From contig JAFXGK010000021.1 in NCBI GenBank assembly GCA_017513245.1, positions 1 to 49,276 on the forward strand: DNA of 49,276 nucleotides. Direction: 5' to 3'. Each line of letters opens with the position of its first letter. Position 1 is the stretch's first letter. This stretch comes from Clostridia bacterium. GTDB lineage: Bacteria; Bacillota; Clostridia; Oscillospirales; Acutalibacteraceae. The translations under genes were made by a program, and so were the position numbers. Below, piece by piece: positions 1-6,877 of the stretch. The notes beneath the pieces are model-generated. The model saw only the letters and a program-made list of their open reading frames with translations. It made no database searches and was not told where the DNA came from.

Positions 1-90
<90 letters not shown>

Positions 91-96
91 ACAGAA

Positions 97-132
97 GTTT
101 GCCGATTTAAGGATACCCTTAAGTCGGCAAAC
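97..132 (+). other. 16-bp hairpin after the 5S gene
   Basis: A 16-bp stem (97-112 pairs with 117-132, one G-U pair) with a 4-nt loop (113-116) lies just after the 5S gene. It lacks a T-tract, so it may be an rRNA processing or stabilising stem, or a weak terminator. I see the hairpin directly; its role is inferred. Confidence 0.7.
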
Positions 133-165
133 GCATATTTGGTCTTAGAACAAAAATGCCTGCTT

Positions 166-302
166 ACACGGCTGTTAACTGCAACGCTTGCAAGCGCTCG
201 CTGTGCGAGATGAAGCGAAGCAAGGGTTGGCGCAGTCGTCGGTTGGTGCCAGCGGTAGCGCCGCAGCAACCGCTAACGACAAGAGGTCACAGGTTCGAGC
301 CC
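166..302 (+). pseudogene. tRNA-Asn-like relic split by a structured insert
   Basis: Bases 169-179 copy the anticodon region of the intact tRNA-Asn at 320-395 (CGGCTGTTAAC), and bases 286-302 copy its T-arm exactly (17 of 17). In the intact gene these blocks are about 6 nt apart; here about 106 nt separate them. The insert holds a long imperfect hairpin (235-245 with 267-280). The D-arm and acceptor stem are not recognisable, so this cannot be a working tRNA. It could be a duplication damaged by insertion, or a mixed assembly of variant loci. Confidence 0.55.
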
Positions 303-319
303 GTCAAAATTTAATATTT

Positions 320-395
320 GCCTCAATAGCTCAGTCGGTAGAGCACGCGGCTGTTAACCGCGGTGTCACAGGTTCGAGCCCTGTTTGAGGCGCCA
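320..395 (+). tRNA. tRNA-Asn (anticodon GTT), CCA encoded
   Basis: A full cloverleaf is readable: acceptor stem GCCTCAA/TTGAGGC, D-arm AGCTCAGTCGGTAGAGC, anticodon arm CGCGG-CTGTTAA-CCGCG, T-arm with GGTTCGAGCC, discriminator G and an encoded CCA. The anticodon GTT reads AAC/AAU. It is directly followed by a terminator hairpin. Confidence 0.97.
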
Positions 396-434
396 AAACA
401 AGAAGCTACCCTTTAGGGTGGCTTCTTTGTTTTA
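396..434 (+). terminator. Intrinsic terminator after tRNA-Asn
   Basis: The stem AAGAAGCTACCC / GGGTGGCTTCTT with loop TTTA is followed by TGTTTT, and is flanked upstream by a matching A-run. It sits directly after the tRNA CCA end and so should close the rRNA/tRNA transcript. Confidence 0.88.
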
Positions 435-508
435 GTGTTCATCTTTCTATGGCTCTCACCTATGCCACCGTGTTTCCACAGCCGCGTCGCGGTATCAAGC
501 TGAATATA

Positions 509-553
509 AAAAAAAACAGATAAGCCGTGAAACATCACGGCTTATCTGTTTTT
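509..553. terminator. Bidirectional terminator overlapping the RHH gene stop
   Basis: ACAGATAAGCCGTGA / TCACGGCTTATCTGT is a perfect stem with A-runs on the left and T-runs on the right, so it can work on both strands. The stop codon of the - strand RHH gene (535-537) lies inside the stem. Confidence 0.85.
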
Positions 554-696
554 TCTTCAATGTCTTTTATGTGTTGCTTTAAAACAAGATTAATATATTG
601 CGATAGTGAACGGTCATCATATTCCGCATGCTCTTTCAGTTTTACTAAAATATCATTATCGATAGTTATGCTTATTTTTTCTTTTAAGGGTTTCAA
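535..696 (-). CDS. Ribbon-helix-helix (Arc/CopG/MetJ-type) regulator, 53 aa
   Basis: A 53-aa frame starts with TTG at 696 and has a good Shine-Dalgarno (AAGAGGTG, 703-710 on the opposite strand, 6-nt spacing). Its protein contains KISITIDNDILVKLKEHA, a basic N-terminal beta-strand (about residues 7-12), then two helices with the turn DDRSLSQYI (about 29-37), which is the classic layout of an RHH DNA-binding fold. RHH proteins bind short repeated operators as dimers, and many are antitoxins or plasmid/phage repressors. The gene faces away from the two unknown genes at 802-1522, and the space between holds tandem 10-bp repeats. I infer a local repressor. It is too short and starts with TTG, so standard gene finding may miss it. 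Confidence 0.75.
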   Translation of the reverse strand: MKPLKEKISITIDNDILVKLKEHAEYDDRSLSQYINLVLKQHIKDIEEKTDKP

Positions 697-719
697 AATT
701 ATCACCTCTTGATTATTAT

Positions 720-747
720 ATGATAAAATACTTTAATATCTTGACAA
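720..747 (-). promoter_or_regulatory. Promoter for the RHH gene
   Basis: On the - strand TTGTCA (747-742), a 16-bp spacer and TATCAT (725-720) precede the RHH start. Its -35 overlaps the -35 of the divergent + strand promoter, so a bound repressor could affect both. Confidence 0.5.
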
Positions 748-769
748 GTAGTATAAAGTAGTATAAAAT
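741..769 (+). promoter_or_regulatory. Promoter with tandem 10-bp repeat, for the genes at 802-1522
   Basis: TTGACA (741-746), 17-bp spacer, TAAAAT (764-769). The spacer and -10 are made of two perfect head-to-tail copies of GTAGTATAAA (748-757 and 758-767). Short tandem repeats in a promoter are typical operator sites for RHH proteins; the link to the RHH gene at 535-696 is inference. Confidence 0.6.
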
Positions 770-801
770 AAGATTACAAAGTATTGATCGAGGTGTTTTA
801 T

Positions 802-1140
802 GTGCACAGACTTCCACTAGGCTTTGCTATAGCAATTTTAATTTTTCAACTAGTTCTTGCGATAGGTGATCCGGAAATTTTTGATGAGTCAATTTGGTTC
901 ACAATAGTGTTAAATGCCATATTTATTATTATAGCACTTGTGCGTAGAGCAAATGCTATAGAAGAGGAAAAGGAAAGTATAAATAATCTATTGGCTTATG
1001 AGAAGAAAGAAGTTGAATCGATTTTAAATAACAATAATTTAGATGATGATAAAAAGATTTCAAAAATTATTAAGTTATCAAACGAGGGAAATTCTTTTGC
1101 AACCTTATTTTTAAAAGAATTAAGTAAAAAAAATGAATAG
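802..1140 (+). CDS. Small membrane protein of unknown function
   Basis: I choose the GTG at 802 because GAGGTG (790-795) lies 6 nt upstream; the TTG at 784 would have no ribosome binding site. The 112-aa protein has two hydrophobic segments near the N-terminus (about residues 6-22 and 33-48), then a charged, probably coiled-coil tail rich in E, K and N. I do not recognise a family. It is AT-rich compared with the genes after 1668 and is followed after 13 nt by another unknown gene, so both look like accessory DNA under the promoter at 741-769. Confidence 0.6.
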   Translation: MHRLPLGFAIAILIFQLVLAIGDPEIFDESIWFTIVLNAIFIIIALVRRANAIEEEKESINNLLAYEKKEVESILNNNNLDDDKKISKIIKLSNEGNSFATLFLKELSKKNE

Positions 1141-1153
1141 TGGTGAATAGGTA

Positions 1154-1522
1154 ATGGAAGTTAGATATTTAAGATATACGCTTAAAGAATTTCAAAACAT
1201 TATAGAATATTATCTTGGAACACCTAAAATATACAAATATTGCTATGAAAATTCCAGTGAGTTCAAGGAATTTATTGATAATATAAACGAGAGCAGAAAA
1301 AAAGAAATCAAAAAATTGCACATGGCATATTATGCCGTTAATTGCAAGGAACCATTAGTGCATTTAGGAACTTTCGGCTTAAGCTTTTTAGGGAAGAAAA
1401 TTGCAGAGAACAAAGAGTTTCAAAAACTTGATGAGACAATAAATAGTGATGAGTTTAAAACCCTTTTTACTCGTTTCGATGAGGTATTAGCAGTTAACGG
1501 AATAGAATGGTTAAATGAATAG
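1154..1522 (+). CDS. Hypothetical protein, 122 aa
   Basis: This is a soluble, lysine/glutamate-rich, helical protein with no signal peptide and no motif I recognise. The start ATG at 1154 has only a weak upstream GGTG. It probably shares a transcript with the membrane protein at 802-1140, and a strong terminator follows (1568-1595). The AT-rich composition and the divergent RHH gene suggest an acquired module. A toxin or immunity role is possible, but nothing in the sequence proves it. Confidence 0.6.
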   Translation: MEVRYLRYTLKEFQNIIEYYLGTPKIYKYCYENSSEFKEFIDNINESRKKEIKKLHMAYYAVNCKEPLVHLGTFGLSFLGKKIAENKEFQKLDETINSDEFKTLFTRFDEVLAVNGIEWLNE

Positions 1523-1567
1523 CAAAAAAGTCAAAAAGTCATTCGTTCGCTCTCAAGGTGTATTACC

Positions 1568-1595
1568 AACCCACCCCTCGGGGTGGGTTTTCTTT
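1568..1595 (+). terminator. Intrinsic terminator after the accessory pair
   Basis: AACCCACCCC (1568-1577) pairs with GGGGTGGGTT (1580-1589) and is followed by a T-rich tail. Confidence 0.85.
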
Positions 1596-1607
1596 ATCCT
1601 TTTCACC

Positions 1608-1636
1608 TTGCAAAACCGTTTTATAAGTGTTATATT
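1608..1636 (+). promoter_or_regulatory. Promoter for the DUF3267 gene
   Basis: TTGCAA (1608-1613), 17-bp spacer, TATATT (1631-1636), about 30 bp before the start codon. Confidence 0.5.
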
Positions 1637-1667
1637 ATCACTATATTACTTAAATCGGAGGGATTTT

Positions 1668-2255
1668 ATGAAGGCGTACAGCGAGCTGCCCGAGGGCTAC
1701 AAAGAAATACTTTCAATCGACCTGCAAAAGGATAAAAAATTATCGGCGAAAATTCATATTCTTGCCCTGATTATCGCGGTTTTGGCGGTTGTGCCGATGC
1801 AGTTTTTCGTGCCTGCAACCGAACTGTTTTCCATGGAAGACTTAGGCCTTTATTCTATCCGTTTCGTTTCGATTTTTGTGCTTATAATAGTTTATATGGT
1901 GTTGCACGAGGCGGTGCACGGAATTGCTATGAAAATCTGCGGTACAAAGAAGGTAAAATACGGGTTTACGGGCTCGTACGCATATGCCGGAAGCACCGAT
2001 TTTTACGATAAAAGCGCCTATATTTTCATAGCGCTTGCCCCCGTAGTTTTGTGGGGAATAGTGCTCGCCGCAGTTTGCTTTTTTGTACCGCGAGAGTGGT
2101 TTTGGGTTGTGTATTTTATCGAGGTTAATAACCTTTCGGGCGCTGCAGGAGACCTCTACGTAACGGTGCGTTTTTCCAAATTGCCCAAAGATATTTTGGT
2201 GCGTGACCATGGCGTGGGAATGGCGGTTTTCAGCAGGGAAGAGGATGCCCGATAA
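1668..2255 (+). CDS. DUF3267-type putative zincin membrane peptidase
   Basis: The ATG at 1668 follows GGAGGGA (1657-1663). The 195-aa protein has hydrophobic segments at about residues 29-50, 62-79 and 121-138. The second runs into HEAVHG (His80, Glu81, His84), an HExxH zinc-peptidase motif embedded at the membrane, as in DUF3267 proteins, which are annotated as putative zincin peptidases. The length is normal for that family. The reading frame runs on upstream of 1668 but has no ribosome binding site there. It is probably transcribed alone. The substrate is unknown. Confidence 0.8.
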   Translation: MKAYSELPEGYKEILSIDLQKDKKLSAKIHILALIIAVLAVVPMQFFVPATELFSMEDLGLYSIRFVSIFVLIIVYMVLHEAVHGIAMKICGTKKVKYGFTGSYAYAGSTDFYDKSAYIFIALAPVVLWGIVLAAVCFFVPREWFWVVYFIEVNNLSGAAGDLYVTVRFSKLPKDILVRDHGVGMAVFSREEDAR

Positions 2256-2288
2256 TCGCTTGTACAGTGCGTTTGCAGCATAAATCTG

Positions 2289-2317
2289 TTGACACGTTAA
2301 ACCATTAAAGTTATAAT
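2289..2317 (+). promoter_or_regulatory. Strong promoter before the zinc-ribbon gene
   Basis: TTGACA (2289-2294), 17-bp spacer, TATAAT (2312-2317): a perfect sigma-A consensus, 47 bp before the ATG at 2364. Confidence 0.85.
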
Positions 2318-2363
2318 ATAATTGTCGAAAAAAATCGAAATAGTTTGAGGAGAATCGGAACGT

Positions 2364-2573
2364 ATGAAATGTGAAAAATGCGGCAGCGAGAATTGCCAGA
2401 TAATTCAGGAAACATCCACCTCGGGATCTGATTTTTCCGCATCAAAGGGCTGCTGCGGATACCTTCTTTTCGGACCGCTCGGAATACTTTGCGGCCTTTG
2501 CGGCAAAGGCAAGCAGGTAAAGAGCAAGGGATATTGGATCTGCAACGATTGCGGAAATAAATGGACCGTATAA
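2364..2573 (+). CDS. Small double zinc-ribbon protein
   Basis: This 69-aa protein has an N-terminal CEKC and a C-terminal CNDC pair, the usual halves of a zinc ribbon. Between them is a glycine/cysteine-rich hydrophobic stretch (CCGYLLFGPLGILCG, about residues 30-44) that may enter the membrane. GAGGAG lies upstream of the ATG. Small Bacillota proteins of this layout are common and uncharacterised. It is the first gene after a perfect promoter and overlaps the next gene by 13 nt, so the two are probably translated together. Confidence 0.75.
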   Translation: MKCEKCGSENCQIIQETSTSGSDFSASKGCCGYLLFGPLGILCGLCGKGKQVKSKGYWICNDCGNKWTV

Positions 2574-2944
2574 ACAATAAAAAAATTAAATTTTGGCTGG
2601 CGCTTATGCGTTTCGGCGCGCGATGCGGATGCCATCAAATGGCTAAAAGAAGCTTCTTTTTTCGCGGGTATCAGTTTCCCGTGTGCGCCAGATGTACAGG
2701 CCTTTTTATCGGTGAAATCATATCGGTAATTTGCCTTGCTTTTGGCTTTGAAATCGGGTTTTTGTGGGGGCTTGCCTCGGTGATTCCCCTGTTCGTTGAC
2801 GGCGGTCTGCAGTATATTGAAGTTTTCGAGTCTAACAACATTCGTCGCGTAATTACGGGTGTTGTTGCGGGCTTTGGGCTGACATACGTTTATTATTACG
2901 CAATAGTTTTTGCAATTGAAAAAATAGTAGGGCTTTTTGCGTGA
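2561..2944 (+). CDS. DUF2085 family membrane protein
   Basis: This 127-aa protein carries the pattern CHQMAKRSFFFRGYQFPVC followed by ARCTGLFIG, which I recognise as the signature of DUF2085 membrane proteins. The His and the Cys-x2-Cys pair could hold a metal. Two or three hydrophobic segments follow (about residues 45-75 and 95-120). The start at 2561 overlaps the zinc-ribbon gene by 13 nt, which suggests coupled translation; no separate Shine-Dalgarno is seen. The function of the family is unknown. Confidence 0.8.
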   Translation: MDRINNKKIKFWLALMRFGARCGCHQMAKRSFFFRGYQFPVCARCTGLFIGEIISVICLAFGFEIGFLWGLASVIPLFVDGGLQYIEVFESNNIRRVITGVVAGFGLTYVYYYAIVFAIEKIVGLFA

Positions 2945-2987
2945 AAACAGTTAATTTAAGGCAGGGGAGATTCCCCGGAAGTTTTGG

Positions 2988-3845
2988 GTGACGAGGATGA
3001 AAATCGGCTTAGTGCTTTCGGGCGGAATGGCCAAGGGCGCGTACCAGGTTGGTGCTTTGCGTGCCCTCGGCGAGTTTATACCGCTTGGGGAAATTGAATA
3101 TATAAGCTGTGCATCCGTCGGCGTGCTTAACGGATACGCCTACGCTACGGGAAATCTTGACGAGGTCGAGCGGATGTGGCGTGAGCTGTGCGGCGAGGAC
3201 AAGAAGATGATGATAACCAAGGTTCTGCGAAGCAATATTCTGCAGCAGGATATCATCGATATTTATGACGCCGAAAAGCCGCTTGCGTCGCACTTTTATT
3301 GCTCGCTTTTGGAGGTTGCTCGTCGCAACATGGTCTATAAAGACCTCTCGACGGTCGAGCATTCGCAAATCCCAACCTATCTAAAGGCCAGCGTAGCGAT
3401 GCCGGTATACAACCGTGCCGTTAAGATTGACGGCAAGTCGTATTACGACGGCGCCATGATTGATAATATTCCGGTGTTTCCGCTAACCGAGCTTGATTTG
3501 GATTACGTTATCTGCATTTACTTCGATGATACCAGCTTTAAGTTTGAAAGCGAGGGCTTTGACAGCAGGGTAATTAAACTTACCTTCCCGACCAAGAATC
3601 GCCTTCGTCAGTCGGTGGTGTTTGAGAAGGATAAAATTGACGAAATGTTATCCGAAGGTTATACCCTCACAAAGCCGATGCTTGAAAAGTATTTTGCCAA
3701 CGGCTTTGAGGACGTTGAATACGTAAAGAGGGTTATAGCCGAGAATCAAAACACCGCTTCGGAAAATCTTCGCGTTACGGGCGACGTGCTGGTAACGAAT
3801 CTTAACAAGGTAACCCAAAAGCTTACCAAAAGAAAAATACAGTAA
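2988..3845 (+). CDS. Patatin-like phospholipase
   Basis: The N-terminus LVLSGGMAKGAYQVGAL is the glycine-rich oxyanion loop of patatin-like serine acylhydrolases. The nucleophile elbow reads CASVG (Ser43) rather than the usual GxSxG. The catalytic Asp is in YYDGAMIDNIP (Asp154). The length (285 aa from the GTG at 2988) fits bacterial single-domain patatins. An ATG at 2997 is an alternative start, but the GGAAG at 2978-2982 spaces better to the GTG. No signal peptide is seen, so the enzyme is probably cytosolic and hydrolyses membrane lipids. It is followed by a small membrane protein 15 nt later. Confidence 0.88.
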   Translation: MTRMKIGLVLSGGMAKGAYQVGALRALGEFIPLGEIEYISCASVGVLNGYAYATGNLDEVERMWRELCGEDKKMMITKVLRSNILQQDIIDIYDAEKPLASHFYCSLLEVARRNMVYKDLSTVEHSQIPTYLKASVAMPVYNRAVKIDGKSYYDGAMIDNIPVFPLTELDLDYVICIYFDDTSFKFESEGFDSRVIKLTFPTKNRLRQSVVFEKDKIDEMLSEGYTLTKPMLEKYFANGFEDVEYVKRVIAENQNTASENLRVTGDVLVTNLNKVTQKLTKRKIQ

Positions 3846-3860
3846 TGGGAGGACTAAAGA

Positions 3861-4064
3861 ATGAAAAATGCGTTAAAAACCATATCCATTATTACGGGTA
3901 TTATAAGCATTGCTTCTGCAGTGGCATATCTGCTTATCTACCTTGAGGAAACTGCAGGCCTTATGAGCAAACTTAAGAATAAAATTTCCCGTCGCAAAAA
4001 GACCGAAGATGACCTCCTCGAGGAGGCTGCCGAGCTTTACGGCGAGGAACTGATTGAAGAATAA
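3861..4064 (+). CDS. Small single-pass membrane protein
   Basis: GGGAGG precedes the ATG. This 67-aa protein has one N-terminal hydrophobic helix (about residues 6-27), a basic patch (KNKISRRKK) and an acidic C-terminus rich in Glu. It is 15 nt after the patatin gene and is closed by a terminator, so it probably shares the transcript. No family is recognised. Confidence 0.7.
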   Translation: MKNALKTISIITGIISIASAVAYLLIYLEETAGLMSKLKNKISRRKKTEDDLLEEAAELYGEELIEE

Positions 4065-4078
4065 TATTTGCGCTATTT

Positions 4079-4117
4079 AAAAGACACCTGTACCGATGGT
4101 ATAGGTGTCTTTTGTTT
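4079..4117 (+). terminator. Intrinsic terminator
   Basis: AAAAGACACCT and AGGTGTCTTTT form an 11-bp stem (4079-4113) followed by more T's. Confidence 0.85.
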
Positions 4118-4233
4118 GTTCTATAGAACTGTGCTGGCAGCATATAAAAAATGCCCAAAAATATTCATAATTTTTGGATAAAAATGCAATTTATTATTAT
4201 ATATATAATAATTTGTTAAAAAATTGATAAAAT

Positions 4234-4277
4234 ATTCGTCATTAATTGTTGACGAATTATGCAAATTGCAGTAAAAT
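4234..4277 (+). promoter_or_regulatory. Promoter with inverted-repeat operator candidate, for the tubulin-like cluster
   Basis: TTGACG (4249-4254), 17-bp spacer, TAAAAT (4272-4277). A perfect 8-bp inverted repeat, ATTCGTCA (4234-4241) and TGACGAAT (4250-4257) with an 8-nt gap, covers the -35 box. This is a typical place for a dimeric repressor. No regulator gene is adjacent, so the protein that binds is unknown. Confidence 0.6.
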
Positions 4278-4311
4278 ATTGTTAAATACGTTAGAATAGG
4301 AGGAGGATATC

Positions 4312-6840
4312 TTGAAACGTATAATCAGTTCAATTCTGCTGGTTTTTACAATCATGCTTTCGGTGCTTTTTGTGCCGACTGTAACGACCAATGCGGCACC
4401 GGCAGAAACTAAACGTGCGATAGCCATCGTGTTCGATAACTCGGGTTCGATGTATTTACCGTACAACAAGGACGAAAGTTTCAGAATGGCCTGGTGCCGT
4501 GCGACCTACGCAATGGAAGTTCTGGCCACTATGATGAACGCTTCGGACGAAATGTACATCTACCCGATGCATCCCATCGAAGTAGGCGGCAGTAAATATA
4601 ATTCGTCAAATCCCTTAAAGGTAACGCAGGCCACCGCATCGACGATTAGAAACATCTACACACCCGATCCCAAGGCAACCCCGATTGAAACCATCACGGC
4701 AGCACGTGAAGGTCTTAAGAAGGCGGCAGCCGACGAGAAGTGGTTGATTGTTTTAACCGACGGTACTTCGTTCTATAAGGGCGGCAAGGACCTAAAAGAC
4801 AAAACAATGGCTGAACTTAAAAATGTTCTTACCACTTGCGTGTCTGAGGTTAATACAGCATTCCTCGGAATCGGTAAGGATGCAGTTCAGCCTACCGGAA
4901 TCAGCGGAACCTACCGCTTCATATCCGAAAAGGCAAACGACAGTGCAGACGTACTTGAAAAGCTTACGGCGATGTGTAACAACATCTTCGGACGCGACAC
5001 TCTTCCCGGCAAGGGCAAGACGGTAACCTTTGACGTATCGATGAAAAAACTTATTCTGTTCGTTCAGGGTAAGAACATCAAGGACGTTAAACTGGAGGGT
5101 TACACCCCCATTGGTACCGACGAGCCTAAGTATGGTGAAAAGGGCGGCGGCGGACAAGGAAAGGACTTCACGATAGACAAGAGTCTTCAGGGCGTAATGC
5201 TTACCTTCACCGACGTTGCAGCAGGAGAGTACAAGATAAGCCACAGCGGCGACGCTACAAGCATCGTAACCTACTACGAGCCGGACATTGATATGAGCGT
5301 AGTAATCAAGGATGCCGCAGGCGAGGTTATGGATCCGAAGGAAGAGCTTACAGCAGGCACCTACGTTATCCAGTACAACCTCGTAGACCGCGACGGAAAG
5401 GAAACCAAGTCCGACCTGCTCGGTAAGACCAACTACGAAATCAAGTACACCATAAACGGTGAGGAAAAGGTGGTTAAGGCCGATAAGTCGGGCGAGCTGG
5501 AGATTGAGCTTCAGCCTAACGACACCCTTGATGGTGACTTCACGGTAACCTATCTAAGCGGCTACACCATCCACCGCACGGGACTTGACTTCGGTTGGCC
5601 CTCGGGCGGAATCAAGATGGGACCGCCTCCCGCAGGTAAGCTTGAACTTTCGCTTTCGGGCGCAGATAACAAGTATAATCTTACCGACCTCGAAAGTAAG
5701 GGTAAGATTCGTGTAAACCTCGTGTACGAGGGTAAAGAGGTAACCGGTGACGAACTTAAGCAAGTAACCTTGGTTCCCACAATGAACGGCGGTAACGCAG
5801 CCGCAACCATTGAGCAGGATGATGAAGGCTACTACGTAGCACTCGGTCCCAACGGAACCCTGGTGGACACCGAAACCGGCACCTATACACTGGGCGTAAG
5901 CGGTATTTACACCACGGTAGACGGACTTGACAGTAACAAGGCCGTAGACAAGGTTAAGTTTAAGATTTCCGACAACAGTAACCCCATCAAGATGAAGGTT
6001 ATTGTTGAGCAGGATTATTACCAGATATCCAAGCTAAAGGATGGTAAGCCGATAAAGGTTGCCTTCTCACTCGGCGGCGAGCCGCTAACCGAAGAGCAGA
6101 TGAAAGACCTGCAGTTTGACGTCGATGGCGGAAAGCTTAAGCTTATCACCGAGCGTATCCCCGGTGAATCGGCTTACTCCGTAAGAATCGACCCCAACAG
6201 CAAGCCGAAGGATGACTCCTATAAAATCAAGTTCACCGCAACCGGTAAGAACGAGATCGGCAGGGAAGTAACCGAGAAAGCGTCGGCTAAGATTCAGGTT
6301 CGCGCCTGGCCGCAGTGGTTACGCATCCTGCTCCCCATACTAATCATTCTTCTCATAATCCTCCTCATTGTTATGTATATGCGCCAAAAGGTATTACCCA
6401 AAAAGGTAGGTATCACAGGCAAGCCCGAATACATAGTAAGCGGCGACCCGGTAACGGGTGCACCGCGAATGGAGGGCAAGCTAAAGGCTAAAAAGCGCGG
6501 TGTAATTACCGTCCAGACGCCGAACTACAGCAACCCCCTCGCAAAGACGGGTGTTTCGGTAGAGGTTGAGGCTGTATCGCCCCGATACGTTGCATCAAAC
6601 AAGCGCAGAATGCGCGTTACCGCTGTCAGCCCGATTGGTAAAAACGGTGTTGAATCGTTCCAGTTTGGCAGCAAGGTGTTTAATGTTGACTACGAAACTG
6701 GCAAGTTCGTAGCACCGGGCATGAAACCGGGTGAATTCAAGCCGTATGAAGTATCGGGAACGATACCCGTTAAGGTTTACAAATCAGTCGAGGATATTTC
6801 GGTAAACTTTGACTGTAAAATAGCAGCTAAAAAGAAATAA
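4312..6840 (+). CDS. Secreted, membrane-anchored VWA-domain protein (first gene of the tubulin-like cluster)
   Basis: TTG start with AGGAGGA just upstream (4299-4306). The 842-aa protein has a signal peptide (residues 1-28) and a von Willebrand factor A domain with the metal-binding motif DNSGSM (Asp42, Ser44, Ser46) and a later Asp150 in LTDGT. Beta-rich repeats resembling immunoglobulin-like folds follow. One C-terminal transmembrane helix lies at about 669-691, then a tail of about 150 residues that should be cytosolic. VWA domains bind protein ligands through Mg2+. Next to a tubulin-like GTPase it could be the outside sensor or adhesion subunit, passing information through its tail. Start, signal peptide and anchor are clear; the ligand is unknown. 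Confidence 0.85.
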   Translation: MKRIISSILLVFTIMLSVLFVPTVTTNAAPAETKRAIAIVFDNSGSMYLPYNKDESFRMAWCRATYAMEVLATMMNASDEMYIYPMHPIEVGGSKYNSSNPLKVTQATASTIRNIYTPDPKATPIETITAAREGLKKAAADEKWLIVLTDGTSFYKGGKDLKDKTMAELKNVLTTCVSEVNTAFLGIGKDAVQPTGISGTYRFISEKANDSADVLEKLTAMCNNIFGRDTLPGKGKTVTFDVSMKKLILFVQGKNIKDVKLEGYTPIGTDEPKYGEKGGGGQGKDFTIDKSLQGVMLTFTDVAAGEYKISHSGDATSIVTYYEPDIDMSVVIKDAAGEVMDPKEELTAGTYVIQYNLVDRDGKETKSDLLGKTNYEIKYTINGEEKVVKADKSGELEIELQPNDTLDGDFTVTYLSGYTIHRTGLDFGWPSGGIKMGPPPAGKLELSLSGADNKYNLTDLESKGKIRVNLVYEGKEVTGDELKQVTLVPTMNGGNAAATIEQDDEGYYVALGPNGTLVDTETGTYTLGVSGIYTTVDGLDSNKAVDKVKFKISDNSNPIKMKVIVEQDYYQISKLKDGKPIKVAFSLGGEPLTEEQMKDLQFDVDGGKLKLITERIPGESAYSVRIDPNSKPKDDSYKIKFTATGKNEIGREVTEKASAKIQVRAWPQWLRILLPILIILLIILLIVMYMRQKVLPKKVGITGKPEYIVSGDPVTGAPRMEGKLKAKKRGVITVQTPNYSNPLAKTGVSVEVEAVSPRYVASNKRRMRVTAVSPIGKNGVESFQFGSKVFNVDYETGKFVAPGMKPGEFKPYEVSGTIPVKVYKSVEDISVNFDCKIAAKKK

Positions 6841-6877
6841 TTAATTGTTGTGAAAGCAACAGAATGGAGTGTTAACC

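Noticed and set aside
97-132. Calling the hairpin after 5S a terminator
   Set aside because: No T-tract follows the stem, and the tRNA-Asn downstream has its own strong terminator.
188-388. 66-aa open frame across the tRNA-Asn
   Set aside because: It reads through the tRNA gene and its relic, so it is a by-product of RNA-gene sequence.
527-712. 61-aa open frame on the + strand
   Set aside because: It is the shadow of the RHH gene on the other strand, which has a better ribosome binding site and a recognisable fold.
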